Source: Candidatus Aenigmatarchaeota archaeon
Lineage (GTDB): Archaea; Aenigmatarchaeota; Aenigmatarchaeia; QMZP01
Assembly: GCA_017609225.1 (NCBI GenBank)
Contig: JAFCEK010000007.1
Span: forward strand, 1-24,148
Reading direction: 5' to 3'
Length of the DNA stretch: 24,148 nucleotides
The notes below the pieces were generated by a model that searched no databases, had not been told where the DNA came from, and saw only the letters and a list, made by a program, of their open reading frames with translations. Positions 1-6,604 of the stretch are shown one piece after another. The stretch's first letter is position 1. Each line of letters starts with the position of its first letter. The translations under genes were made by a program, and so were the position numbers.

Positions 1-116
1 GGCCTTTTTCTTACGGACGCTTGCGCAAGTCTCAAGAAAAACCCCTGGGAAAAAGAACATGCTGATAATCTCTTTAAGGCCTTTTTCTTACGGACGCTTG
101 CGCAAGTCTCAAGAAA
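1..116. repeat. Two copies of a 39-bp hairpin-forming direct repeat
   Basis: An identical 39-base sequence occupies 1-39 and 78-116. Each copy is centred on the perfect palindrome CTTGCGCAAG, and its outer parts TTTCTT and AAGAAA are also complementary, so each copy can fold into a hairpin with an internal loop. The 38-base spacer ends in TCTTTAA. The first copy starts at the window edge, so more copies may lie upstream. No open reading frame uses the region. It could be a small dispersed repeat or part of a structured RNA. Confidence 0.8.
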
Positions 117-135
117 TTAAGAAATCCCCTATAAC

Positions 136-146
136 TAATTTAAAGT
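136..146 (+). promoter_or_regulatory. TATA-like box for the 166-573 gene
   Basis: The sequence AATTTAAAG at 137-145 is centred about 25 bases before the ATG at 166, the spacing expected for an archaeal TATA box driving a leaderless transcript. There is no Shine-Dalgarno sequence before this ATG, which fits. Confidence 0.45.
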
Positions 147-165
147 TTTCTGCGGTTTTTTTATT

Positions 166-573
166 ATGAAAGACATTTTTCGCGAAATGGCTAAATTAAA
201 GGGAACAGGCAAATTAGAGGAAATGCCCAGCACAAGAAGGACATTTATGAGGTTTCTTGGCTTGGGGGCAGCTGCTGCAGGCGTGGCTGCTGCTGCATAT
301 TTCTGCGATTATTTTTTAACAGAGCCACCCGATTACATACTGGAAGATAAAGAGAGAAACGGAATATATGGTGTTTACATTAATGCTCATGAAAAGATAA
401 CATATGTTTTTGTTTACAGGAAAAACAGTTTTTTTCCTGAACACAGGGAAATAGTTAATGCTGAAGAGCAGGATTTTGTAGATATTGAACTTGAGGGGCT
501 TAAATACAGCATTCCGCTCAAAAAAACCCGAAAAATGCAAAGAATAGGGGGAATACAGCTGAAAGAGAGATAA
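166..573 (+). CDS. Small exported or membrane-anchored protein with Tat-type signal
   Basis: This 135-residue protein has a charged N-terminus, then a twin-arginine motif (STRRTFMRFLG, Arg24-Arg25) followed directly by an Ala/Gly-rich hydrophobic stretch to about residue 46. That is the layout of a Tat signal, so the remaining roughly 85 residues are probably placed folded on the outside, either released or held by the uncleaved segment. The exported part is mixed polar and beta-like, and I recognise no family. A Cys at 47 follows the hydrophobic stretch but the preceding residues are not a lipobox. The gene converges on dnaG with one base between the stop codons. The start is supported by the TATA-like box at the right distance. 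Function unknown. Confidence 0.75.
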   Translation: MKDIFREMAKLKGTGKLEEMPSTRRTFMRFLGLGAAAAGVAAAAYFCDYFLTEPPDYILEDKERNGIYGVYINAHEKITYVFVYRKNSFFPEHREIVNAEEQDFVDIELEGLKYSIPLKKTRKMQRIGGIQLKER

Positions 574-574
574 A

Positions 575-1789
575 CTACCTTTCCAGGTCTTTCCTGCTCA
601 TAATAGCCACAGGGGATTCAAGCTTCTCTTTTTCCATTCCCACAAGGAATTTTATGCCCTTTTTCTTGGCTATGCTGTTCATCCTGAAGTCAACAACACC
701 GTCAAACACTATTGCATATGGATTCTCCAGCGTTTTTATGGTGTTGAACAGCTCCGAGACAGGAACCTTTCCCATAAGCTGCAGCCTGTCATCAAAAATG
801 CATGCTGCCCTTGTTCCAACAAGCTCTTCAAGCGTTTTTTTGAAAAGCTCTTTTTCTTTTGGCTTTGGTGCAGGGCTTTTTGGAGTTCTTCTTCTGAATT
901 CCATTCTTCCCGCGCCTGCCCTTTTGTCTTCATGCCTCCTGAAATTGTTTTTTCCCCTGAAGTTGTTAAGCCCTGAAAGGAACTGGTCTGCAGGCATTTT
1001 GTCCCTGAGCGTCTTGTATGTCTCCTTTTTTGACAGGTCTTCAACTTCCTTGCCTTCAGGTGCCTGCGCCACAAAATCAATGTCTGCCTTCTGTATAAGC
1101 TCTCTTGCTATAAGTTTTCCTCCCCTGTCACCGTCAACCAGGAGCGTAACCACCTTTTCCTTTGTGAGGGAAACAATGGAATCTGTTATGTTTGTGCCCT
1201 CAATAGCTATTGTGTTCCTTATTCCGTATTTGAGCAGGTTCAGAACATCTGCCCTGCCTTCCACTATTATTATGTTGTCAGAGTCAGCCAGATTGGGCCC
1301 GCATGGCAGCCCATGATATGTTGTTATTTCATCTGTTCTGACAGCCTCCTTTATCTGCTCTGAAACCTCTTCAGTGTCAGGCATCCCTGACTCCATAAGC
1401 CCTTTCAGTATGTCCTTTGCCTTGTCAACCACATATTTCCTCTTTACAGACCTTGTGTCTTCAACCTCAACAAGCTTTATCTCCGCGGTGCATGGGCCCA
1501 CCCTTTCAATGGTTTCCAGCGTGGCGGCTATTAGTGCAGTTTCAGCTGAATCCAGGGAGCTTGGTATCACTATCTCCCCCTCGGATTTTCCTTCAGAACT
1601 CTTTATCTTAACCTCTATTCTTCCTATCCTGCCTGTTCTCTGCAGCTCTCTCAGGTCCAAGTCAGAACCCAGAAGGCCTTCTGTTTGTCCGAATATTGCC
1701 CCTATCACGTCCGGCCTTTCTATAACACCTTTGGCCTTTATCTTTGCCCTTATTATGTATTTTGTGGATGTAGGCGCTAATTTTGCCAT
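575..1789 (-). CDS. dnaG: Archaeal DnaG-like primase (TOPRIM)
   Basis: The 404-residue product matches archaeal DnaG from its first residues (MAKLAPTSTKYIIRAKIKAKG). The TOPRIM domain has the catalytic Glu in IIIVEGRADVL (about residue 178) and the acidic pair in LLVDGDRGG (Asp219, Asp221). A Lys/Arg/Pro-rich linker joins it to a C-terminal domain (LVGTRAACIFDD onward). Archaeal DnaG is known mainly as a subunit of the RNA exosome that favours poly(A)-rich substrates; primase activity has been reported in some species. I chose ATG 1789 over an in-frame GTG at 1798 because a strong Shine-Dalgarno (AGAGGTGATC) lies just before the ATG and contains that GTG. The upstream TOPRIM gene overlaps the start by more than 120 bases. 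Confidence 0.95.
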   Translation of the reverse strand: MAKLAPTSTKYIIRAKIKAKGVIERPDVIGAIFGQTEGLLGSDLDLRELQRTGRIGRIEVKIKSSEGKSEGEIVIPSSLDSAETALIAATLETIERVGPCTAEIKLVEVEDTRSVKRKYVVDKAKDILKGLMESGMPDTEEVSEQIKEAVRTDEITTYHGLPCGPNLADSDNIIIVEGRADVLNLLKYGIRNTIAIEGTNITDSIVSLTKEKVVTLLVDGDRGGKLIARELIQKADIDFVAQAPEGKEVEDLSKKETYKTLRDKMPADQFLSGLNNFRGKNNFRRHEDKRAGAGRMEFRRRTPKSPAPKPKEKELFKKTLEELVGTRAACIFDDRLQLMGKVPVSELFNTIKTLENPYAIVFDGVVDFRMNSIAKKKGIKFLVGMEKEKLESPVAIMSRKDLER

Positions 1790-2171
1790 AAAGATCACCT
1801 CTTCTAGCTAAATCTATACTTCCAAATTCCTCTATTCTGGATTTTCCAAATCCCATCATTTTAATCCTTAATCTTCTGTTTAAACGGATTTTTCGGGCTT
1901 CAAAAAGAGTTCTAAGCTTGGAGGCAAGCTTCTTGCCTTCCTTGTCAAAGTCAGTAAGCATGACAACCTCTCTGATGCCTGCTTCCTTTACAATCTCAGC
2001 AAGCTTATTGAGAGGCCTGTTATTCAGAGGGATGATTTTTTTTAATCCCAGTTTTTTCAAAGCTTGAACGTCTTTCTTGCCCTCAACAATTACCGTTCTT
2101 GTTTTTAATTCCTCAAGGGTATTTATAAAGCTTTCGTACTCCCTCTCGGAAACAAACATGTTTTTCTTCAT
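1662..2171 (-). CDS. Small stand-alone TOPRIM protein upstream of dnaG
   Basis: A 169-residue reading frame carries a compact TOPRIM fold: the Glu motif TVIVEGKKDV (Glu30) and the acidic motif MLTDFDKEGKK (Asp74, Asp76). Proteins of this type in archaea are usually about 120-130 residues and lie next to dnaG; their role is not firmly established, with nucleic-acid binding or nicking the usual guess. The recognisable domain ends near residue 120. The last 40 or so residues are very basic and are read through the dnaG Shine-Dalgarno and first codons in another frame. Either the overlap is real or a frameshift removed the original stop. The two genes are probably one operon. Confidence 0.8.
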   Translation of the reverse strand: MKKNMFVSEREYESFINTLEELKTRTVIVEGKKDVQALKKLGLKKIIPLNNRPLNKLAEIVKEAGIREVVMLTDFDKEGKKLASKLRTLFEARKIRLNRRLRIKMMGFGKSRIEEFGSIDLARRGDLYGKISAYIHKIHNKGKDKGQRCYRKAGRDRGNIRTNRRPSGF

Positions 2172-2222
2172 AAAACCGGTTATTTAATTATGCACATGAA
2201 CAAATAAAACCTTACCTGCGCG

Positions 2223-2495
2223 TTAAATTCCCTTATGATAAACCTCATCATGATGCGCCAGATTATGAACAATTACAGCATTTCTTTTCTCTTCTATTGA
2301 AAATATCAGAACAAAGGATTTTTCAATATGAACCCTTCTCATATTCTGAAGAGGGGCTTTCAGTTGTTTATACCTGTATGGGTTTTCCAGAATTTCCTCC
2401 AGTTTTTTCATTACTATTTCAAACCGCTTTTTGTTTTTCTTTGCAAGCTTTGCAAATTTCCTGTCAACGGTTGATTTGATTTCAAGAAAATACAT
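2223..2495 (-). CDS. RelE/ParE-superfamily toxin
   Basis: The 90-residue basic protein has the RelE-fold layout: a first strand (MYFLEIKSTVDRKFAKLAKK), a helical hairpin rich in Lys, then strands with the positively charged MRRVHIEKSFVLIFSIEE and a C-terminal VIVHNLAHHDEVY. RelE-type toxins cleave mRNA on the ribosome; ParE members instead act on gyrase, and the sequence alone does not separate these. The start lies directly after the stop of the antitoxin gene, so the two are translationally coupled. The C-terminal His-His-Asp-Glu-Val-Tyr is the likeliest active-site region. It lies just outside the cassette island. Confidence 0.8.
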   Translation of the reverse strand: MYFLEIKSTVDRKFAKLAKKNKKRFEIVMKKLEEILENPYRYKQLKAPLQNMRRVHIEKSFVLIFSIEEKRNAVIVHNLAHHDEVYHKGI

Positions 2496-2738
2496 CTACT
2501 CCGACCTGTATCTTTTTCTCAGGTTTTTTATGCTGCCAACTTTAATAGACTTTTCCCTTTCTATCCTTTTCATTTCTTCAACAAACTCGGGTCTTAATTC
2601 AGGCTCCAGCACTTCCTCTTCATACTGGATAGCCATAACATTTATGGCCTCGGATTTGTCATGCAGACCAAACTTTGCCTTCACAATATTCAATATCCTG
2701 TTGGCATGTTCATCTATATCCACCATGGCTTTAACCAT
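2496..2738 (-). CDS. DUF2683-type antitoxin
   Basis: The 80-residue protein (MVKAMVDIDEHANRILNIVK) matches the archaeal DUF2683 family, which regularly precedes RelE-like toxins. The N-terminal half looks like a ribbon-helix-helix-type DNA-binding unit (AMVDIDEHANRILNIVKAKF), and the C-terminal half, with ELRPEFVEEMKRIEREKSIKVGSIKNLRKRY, is the part expected to wrap the toxin. ATG 2738 is preferred over a GTG nine bases upstream because that GTG is inside the Shine-Dalgarno (AGGTGAT). The gene is first in the pair and very likely represses its own AT-rich promoter. Confidence 0.8.
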   Translation of the reverse strand: MVKAMVDIDEHANRILNIVKAKFGLHDKSEAINVMAIQYEEEVLEPELRPEFVEEMKRIEREKSIKVGSIKNLRKRYRSE

Positions 2739-2744
2739 ATATAT

Positions 2745-2785
2745 CACCTATATATAATATATATACCATATATATAAATCTTTAA
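2745..2785 (-). promoter_or_regulatory. AT-only promoter/operator of the toxin-antitoxin pair
   Basis: Alternating TA runs (TATATAATATATATACC and ATATATATAAATC) fill 2751-2780, directly before the antitoxin Shine-Dalgarno. They supply a TATA box and several near-palindromic arms, a suitable target for autoregulation by the antitoxin. The exact operator cannot be fixed because the sequence is so repetitive. Confidence 0.5.
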
Positions 2786-2797
2786 ACAAATAAAACC

Positions 2798-2995
2798 TTA
2801 TTTTTTTCTTTTGAGCCTTATCCCTTCGTGTTCATCGGTGAGAAAAATCACAAGCTCCGGCAGATTTGCAGTTATTTCATAGCGGCTCCCCCTGTCCTTC
2901 ACGCAGCCACTGCCATAATCCTTTCTAAGCATCCGTGCAATTATCTCTGCTGTTTCCCTGTTTCCCTCATCAAATTCCAATACATATCTTGCCAT
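2798..2995 (-). CDS. Small conserved-looking protein of unknown function
   Basis: This 65-residue protein (MARYVLEFDEGNRETAEIIA) has a strand-helix-strand-helix pattern: an acidic first strand, a helix with ARMLRKDYG, a strand (YEITANLPELVIFL), and a basic tail ending RLKRKK. I do not recognise a family. The length and alternation resemble small ferredoxin-like or dsRNA-binding-like folds, but that is only a guess. Codon choice resembles the core chromosome rather than the AT-rich island. An AT-rich stretch with TTTTTAAAAC upstream (3002-3012) could be its promoter. Confidence 0.6.
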   Translation of the reverse strand: MARYVLEFDEGNRETAEIIARMLRKDYGSGCVKDRGSRYEITANLPELVIFLTDEHEGIRLKRKK

Positions 2996-3013
2996 GCTTC
3001 AAATTTTTAAAAC

Positions 3014-3071
3014 TTATGTTGAACCAGAAAACCATTGTTTCAAACAATGGATGTATGGTTCTGGTTCAACA
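3014..3071. repeat. Gene-less palindromic unit, left copy
   Basis: Outer arms TGTTGAACCAGAA (3017-3029) and TTCTGGTTCAACA (3059-3071) pair perfectly. Inside, CCATTGTTT (3032-3040) pairs with AAACAATGG (3042-3050). The left arm contains GTTGAAC, a perfect GTTRRRY box, and the right arm contains GTTCAAC, a perfect RYYYAAC box, in the order expected for the start and end of an integron cassette. A close copy lies at 10053-10113, where a T-A pair of the stem has become C-G. Confidence 0.8.
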
Positions 3072-3136
3072 GCTGTTGCCTCGCCAAGAAAACCGCCGGC
3101 TTTAGTCAGCGGATATACGGAGGCAACATTATATGC
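3064..3136 (+). repeat. attC-like linker before the methyltransferase cassette
   Basis: It begins with the AAC box GTTCAAC (3064-3070), then GTTGCCTC (3075-3082) pairs with GAGGCAAC (3120-3127), enclosing a smaller hairpin with CCGC and GCGG arms. The interior motif AGAAAACC-stem-GGATATACGG is shared with the gene-less units at 3014 and 10053. It ends with ATTATATGC (3128-3136), the unit-start motif also seen at 7940-7948. Confidence 0.6.
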
Positions 3137-3160
3137 AATCGGCTTCGGGACACCTAAAAC

Positions 3161-3210
3161 AAAAAGATATAAAAGGAACAATAATTAATTTATGAAAATG
3201 AGGAAATAAA
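3161..3210 (+). promoter_or_regulatory. Promoter-leader, copy 1
   Basis: A TATA-like box (AAGATATAAAAGG) is followed by ACAATAATTAATTTATGAAA and then the methyltransferase start. Nearly the same stretch recurs at 3813-3863 before the next gene. The TATA box is about 40 bases from the ATG at 3211, so a short leader is expected; the Shine-Dalgarno here is weak (TGAGGAA). Confidence 0.6.
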
Positions 3211-3786
3211 ATGGCAAACTTTCAAGCAAAGATATTCAATAAAAAAGCTTCTGACCCCAAAAACAAGCCAGACCAGATTATAGAAGCTATTGCATTAAAG
3301 ACCGGTCAAAGTATCGCAGATATTGGTTCAGGAGGGGGTTATTTTTCTCTGCGATTTGCCAAGATAGTTGAAGAAGAAGGAAGAGTTTATGCAGTTGATA
3401 CAAAACCAGAATTTTTAGAGTATGTCAAAAATAGTGCCGGAGAAGAAGGATTGGATAACGTTATACCAACGCTTGTATCGGGAGATAAATTAAATTTGCC
3501 TGAAAAAAGCTTGGATTTAATATTCATGCGTAATGTCACCCATCACATACCAAATCGAGTGGAGTATTTTAAGAGTCTAAAACGATTTTTAAAACCCGAT
3601 GGGAGAGTTGCCATCATTGAATATAAAAAAGGTAGAAGTTTCACTTTCCGTGGATTGTTTGGACACTACCTTCCTAAGGAAACCATCGTTCAAGAAATGA
3701 AAGAGGCAGGTTATTTGCTGGAAAAGGAATTCAATTTTTTACCAGAACAACATTTTACAATTTATGCAGTGAAAAATGAAGGATAA
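3211..3786 (+). CDS. Class I SAM-dependent methyltransferase
   Basis: The 191-residue protein is a small Rossmann-fold methyltransferase of the UbiE/type-11 kind. Motif I is IADIGSGGGYFS (residues 35-46), the acidic residue ending strand 2 is Asp63 (VYAVDTKPE), the post-motif region is LDLIFMRNVTHHIPN, and motif III is LKPDGRVAIIEYK. Such enzymes transfer a methyl group from S-adenosylmethionine; the substrate cannot be read from the sequence. It lacks a membrane segment and is probably cytoplasmic. It shares a cassette with the small membrane protein at 3864, and both are enclosed by the inverted repeat TCGGCnnnGGGACrCC. AT-rich codons set it apart from dnaG and the genes after 11 kb, which suggests acquisition. 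Confidence 0.85.
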   Translation: MANFQAKIFNKKASDPKNKPDQIIEAIALKTGQSIADIGSGGGYFSLRFAKIVEEEGRVYAVDTKPEFLEYVKNSAGEEGLDNVIPTLVSGDKLNLPEKSLDLIFMRNVTHHIPNRVEYFKSLKRFLKPDGRVAIIEYKKGRSFTFRGLFGHYLPKETIVQEMKEAGYLLEKEFNFLPEQHFTIYAVKNEG

Positions 3787-3812
3787 AAGGATAATTTGTA
3801 ATGTTCCCAAGT

Positions 3813-3863
3813 AAAAACATATAGAAGGAAACAATAATTAATTTATGAAAGGAGGTAACAAAA
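3813..3863 (+). promoter_or_regulatory. Promoter-leader, copy 2, with strong Shine-Dalgarno
   Basis: ACATATAGAAGGAAACAA and AATTAATTTATGAAA repeat the leader found at 3161-3210 with few changes. This copy gains a strong ribosome-binding site, AAAGGAGGT, just before the ATG at 3864. Duplication of a whole promoter-leader within one cassette gives each gene its own transcript. Confidence 0.6.
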
Positions 3864-4055
3864 ATGGAAAAAGACAAACTGCGAAAAATCGTTGTTGCTG
3901 TGCTCTCAGTAATAGTAACAATAAGTGTAATAGCATATCTCAATACGCTACCAAAACCAGTTTTTGAGAAACCATACTGGATTAGCATTGTTGCATTATT
4001 ATTCCTGTATTGGATAATTTTCATCAACTGGTATGCAAAACGCAAAAGAAAATAA
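3864..4055 (+). CDS. Small two-helix membrane protein
   Basis: The 63-residue product has two predicted membrane segments, about residues 9-25 (VVAVLSVIVTISVIAYL) and 39-55 (WISIVALLFLYWIIFIN), separated by a short Pro-containing loop (TLPKPVFEKPYW), with positive charges at both ends (MEKDKLRK and AKRKRK). That predicts both ends inside. I recognise no family. A strong Shine-Dalgarno fixes the start. It shares a duplicated promoter-leader and a cassette with the methyltransferase and may work with it, for example as an anchor, but nothing in the sequence proves this. Confidence 0.65.
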   Translation: MEKDKLRKIVVAVLSVIVTISVIAYLNTLPKPVFEKPYWISIVALLFLYWIIFINWYAKRKRK

Positions 4056-4059
4056 GCAT

Positions 4060-4134
4060 GGCGTCCCTTCGCCGACTCTTCGGATTGCTTTGCAATCCTC
4101 GTCCCTATCGGGAGCGTATAACACCTATTAGTGT
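4060..4134 (+). repeat. Short attC-like linker with hairpin-rich lead-in
   Basis: GGCGTCCCTTCGCCGA (4060-4075) is the right half of the cassette inverted repeat. It is followed by ACTCTTCGG, the perfect hairpin GGATTGC/GCAATCC, then GCGTATAACA (4114-4123) and ATTAGTGTCGC without an intervening stem. GCGTATAA pairs with the start of its own cassette, TTATATGC at 3129-3136, with one G-T wobble. An 8-base direct repeat GCATGGCG flanks the linker (4057-4064 and 4136-4143). Confidence 0.6.
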
Positions 4135-4140
4135 CGCATG

Positions 4141-4185
4141 GCGGAAGAAACCTGCTGTCTTCAGACAGTAGATGAATTCCGTAAC
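4141..4185. repeat. IS200/IS605-like end hairpin
   Basis: GAAGAAACC is followed by a hairpin CTGTC-TTCA-GACAG and then GATGAATTC. This arrangement is typical of the right end of IS605/tnpB-type elements. No tnpB is present; it may be a relic of an insertion that also left the tnpA pseudogene next door. Confidence 0.5.
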
Positions 4186-4217
4186 TGATTTCTTTTTGCA
4201 AAAACAAAAAAATAAAA

Positions 4218-4276
4218 CAGGGAGCGAAAACTGCCCCATGCAAAAGACAACCCAATTAGTTGTAGGTTTTGCTCCC
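4218..4276. repeat. Imperfect inverted repeat before the transposase relic
   Basis: GGGAGCGAAAACT near 4220 is complementary, with mismatches, to AGGTTTTGCTCCC at 4264-4276. In IS200 elements a hairpin of this kind sits in the left end, ahead of tnpA, and blocks read-through transcription and translation. Its place just before the tnpA relic fits that role. Confidence 0.5.
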
Positions 4277-4300
4277 TTATAAAACTAATGGGTGATTTCT

Positions 4301-4726
4301 ATGAGGATAGATTTGGTCAGAAGCAGCCATAGCGTTGGGCGAAACCTGTGGATATTCGAGTGGTGCACCAAATACCGCTATAAGATGATGCGCAAAAGGA
4401 GAACATGAAGCTGGTCGAGGTATGCATAAGGTGGGCAGCACACAGGCACAGCATACAGATAATCGCAATCAGGTGTTGCCAGACCATGTGCACATGGTTG
4501 CACTGTTACCCAAGGGAATGAACGAGGAGAAGCTGTGCAGTTACTCAAGGGAGCATCGGCATGGAGACTCTTCCGTGTCAAAGACGGGTTTGCTCTGATA
4601 TATCCCAAAAGGCATTTCTGGAGCAGGGAATACTTCGCCCATACAGCAGGGGTAACATATCTGCAGACCCAGATAGACTATGTTGAAAACCAGGAGATCC
4701 ACCATGCAGTTTTCTACACGGTGTAG
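4301..4726 (+). pseudogene. tnpA: Decayed IS200/IS605-family Y1 transposase (tnpA)
   Basis: The conserved parts of an IS200-type HUH transposase are all present but in different frames. Frame 1 from ATG 4301 gives SHSVGRNLWIFEWCTKYRYK and stops at 4406. A second frame from 4405 gives MKLVEVCIRWAAHRHSIQII. A third gives VLPDHVHMVALLPKGMNEE, with the metal-binding His-x-His. The last, to the TAG at 4724, gives LLKGASAWRLFRVKDGFAL, then KRHFWSREYFAH and the catalytic-Tyr region QIDYVENQEIHH. At least three frameshifts separate these, so no active enzyme is made. An intact enzyme of this family moves single-stranded DNA. It lies between two cassettes, suggesting insertion into the array and later decay. 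Confidence 0.85.
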
Positions 4727-4743
4727 GAAGCCCCCTCTATTTT

Positions 4744-5997
4744 TTATAACATAATAGTTGCTAATCCTAAAAATGCAAAAAATCCAAAAACATCTGTTGC
4801 AGTTGTTATAAAAATGGTTGCTGATGAAGCTGGATCTTTTCCCATTTTTTTCATGATTAAAGGGATAATTGAGCCAAAAAAACCCGCAATTATGAGATTA
4901 ATAATCATTGCTAATCCGATAACTAATCCGAGCATTGGACTTTTGTTCCACAAAATAGCCACGGCAGCAACTAAAATACCATTTATAATCCCATTTATTC
5001 CGCCTGCGAGAATTTCATTAAAGATAACTCTTTTGCCTGTTTTCAGCTCAATCTCTTTTAATGCTAAACCCCTAACAACAACTGCCAAAGTTTGGGTGCC
5101 TGCATTTCCGCCCATGCCTGCTACTATCGGCATATAAACAGCTAACAAAACAAACGCGGAAATTGTTTCTTGAAAAAGACCTACGACAGAAGCAGCAAGA
5201 AATGCTGTGACAAGGTTAATAATCAACCATTTATATCTGTTTTTTACTTTTGTCAGTGCAGAATCTAAAACATCTTCTTCTTCGCTAACACCAGCAAATT
5301 GACGAAGATTATTTGCCGATTGCTTTTCTATTAACTTAAGTATATCGTCAGAATAAATAATACCCAAAATGCTATGGTCTTTGTCCAAAACCACAATTTT
5401 GTTATGCGGATGTTTTTTGAATACAGCAACAATTTCGCGTTCATTTTTGTCATATTCAATAGAGGGAATTTTTTTAACATATTTGTTAATCTTTTCGTTC
5501 TTTCTGGCTATGGCAAGAGTATGAGCTGGCAATTCTCCAATCAAAAATCCGTCTTCAATAACAAGAACGGCTGGGAATTTTCCAGTTCTTTTTTCATGTT
5601 TTTGGATTGTTTTGGAAAGCTGTTCAAAGGTGATGTTTTTATCTACCTCAACATAATCCAAACTCATTAAACCGGCAGCAGTTCTTGGATTAAATTTAAG
5701 CAAAAATTCAATTTTTTCCCTGATTTTTTTGCCTAATTTTTTCAAGAGTTTTTTACTTCTTTTAGTGTCTATGCTTTGTAATAAATCAGTTGCTTCATCT
5801 GGATCTAAATAATCAAGAAGTTCTACTACTTCTTTATCACTTAATTTACTTATAATCTCTCGTTGTAATCGTTTTGACAAACTCAAAAGAATAAATCCTT
5901 GATTGTTTACAGGTATTTCCCTAAAAATAGAAATTCTCTTCTTTGGAGAAGATAATATTTCATAAACCAAATTGTTTTGTGTCTTCTTTTTTACCAT
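4744..5997 (-). CDS. mgtE: MgtE-type divalent cation (Mg2+) transporter
   Basis: The 417-residue protein has the full MgtE layout: an N-terminal helical domain (LLDYLDPDEATDLLQSIDTK), two CBS domains (about residues 115-235; VLVIEDGFLIGELPAHTL and KIVVLDKDHSILGIIYSDD), a connecting helix, and five membrane helices. The pore signature PIVAGMGGNAGTQTLAVVV and the last-helix motif with DPASSATIFITTATDVFGF are intact. MgtE channels admit Mg2+ when the cytosolic domains sense low Mg2+; some relatives carry other divalent ions. ATG 5997 is preferred over a GTG nine bases earlier; a TATA-like GATAAATTTAAG lies about 30 bases upstream. An imperfect inverted repeat, GGAAGCCCCCTCTAT at 4726 and ATAGAGGCTTCC at 6075, encloses it. 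Confidence 0.92.
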   Translation of the reverse strand: MVKKKTQNNLVYEILSSPKKRISIFREIPVNNQGFILLSLSKRLQREIISKLSDKEVVELLDYLDPDEATDLLQSIDTKRSKKLLKKLGKKIREKIEFLLKFNPRTAAGLMSLDYVEVDKNITFEQLSKTIQKHEKRTGKFPAVLVIEDGFLIGELPAHTLAIARKNEKINKYVKKIPSIEYDKNEREIVAVFKKHPHNKIVVLDKDHSILGIIYSDDILKLIEKQSANNLRQFAGVSEEEDVLDSALTKVKNRYKWLIINLVTAFLAASVVGLFQETISAFVLLAVYMPIVAGMGGNAGTQTLAVVVRGLALKEIELKTGKRVIFNEILAGGINGIINGILVAAVAILWNKSPMLGLVIGLAMIINLIIAGFFGSIIPLIMKKMGKDPASSATIFITTATDVFGFFAFLGLATIML

Positions 5998-6116
5998 CTT
6001 AATCACAATAATATTTGTTTCTTCTTAAATTTATCTTTTTTTCAGATATGAAAACCATATATATCATAGGCACTATAGAGGCTTCCGTTATTTAGCGAGC
6101 CAACAAAAATTGAAAC

Positions 6117-6281
6117 TAACATTGGGCTTAAACGAAGTGCGAGGCATAGCCGAGCATTTGGGAAATTTCTACAAGAAATTTCCGTTTAAGCCGTGTTATA
6201 TTCTCCGAGTGAAACGAGGACGAGGGATAGCCGCAGGCGGTTCTCACGAAATGAGAAATCCCGAAGAGTTGTGAGTTCGCC
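6117..6281 (-). repeat. attC-like linker, inverted orientation
   Basis: Read on the minus strand, it starts with a hairpin-rich lead-in (GGCGAACTCACAACTCTTCGG), reaches GAATATAACA (6203-6194), then the outer stem GGCTTAAACG/CGTTTAAGCC (6192-6183 with 6134-6125), an inner perfect hairpin GGAAATTTCT/AGAAATTTCC, a second small hairpin, and ends ATGTTAGTTTC. Its nearest relative is the linker at 8508-8602, with which it shares the motif TTTCCCMAAAT and the ending GTTAGTTTCAATTT, while the outer stems differ by compensating changes. Confidence 0.65.
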
Positions 6282-6322
6282 ATTAAAATCAAAAGTATTT
6301 TAAAGAATATAGACTATAATTT

Positions 6323-6604
6323 ATGATGAACTACAAAGAAATTTTCAAGCCAACTTTTGGAAAGATATTATTGACAATTTTATTAGTTTTGATACTCCCT
6401 AATTTCGCTTATTGGAGTTGTTGTTTAGAGTCGCCTTGTTCGGTTGAATATAAAGTCCATCTTGGTTTTGGAGGTCTATTACTTCAAACAGGTTTAATGA
6501 TTCCAAGATGTGGAGAATTTACTTATTTTTATTTTTGGCCATTAAGCATATCAGTAGCTTACTTGGTTTCAAGTTTATTAGTTAATTGGTTCAAAAAACG
6601 GTAA
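6323..6604 (+). CDS. Small Cys-containing membrane protein
   Basis: The 93-residue product has a membrane segment at about residues 13-30 (KILLTILLVLILPNFAYW) and another near the C-terminus (FWPLSISVAYLVSSLLVNWF). Between them is a loop with five Cys (CCLESPC, C in SCCL and PRCG), which could form disulfides or bind metal. The basic end (FKKR) suggests a cytoplasmic C-terminus. I recognise no named family. It is AT-rich and enclosed by the inverted repeat TTGTGAGTTCGCC (6269-6281) and GGCGGACTCACAA (6610-6622). An ATG follows three bases later, so the start may be 6326. An AT-rich TATA-like stretch near 6298 could be its promoter. Confidence 0.6.
   Translation: MMNYKEIFKPTFGKILLTILLVLILPNFAYWSCCLESPCSVEYKVHLGFGGLLLQTGLMIPRCGEFTYFYFWPLSISVAYLVSSLLVNWFKKR

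Noticed and set aside
654..1316. 220-residue plus-strand frame opposite dnaG
   Set aside because: Ser/Phe/Leu-rich shadow of the dnaG coding strand, with no Shine-Dalgarno, no promoter and no recognisable domain.
4277..4608. Minus-strand frames of 63 and 76 residues in the transposase region
   Set aside because: They are opposite-strand shadows of the tnpA relic and have no domain or start signals.
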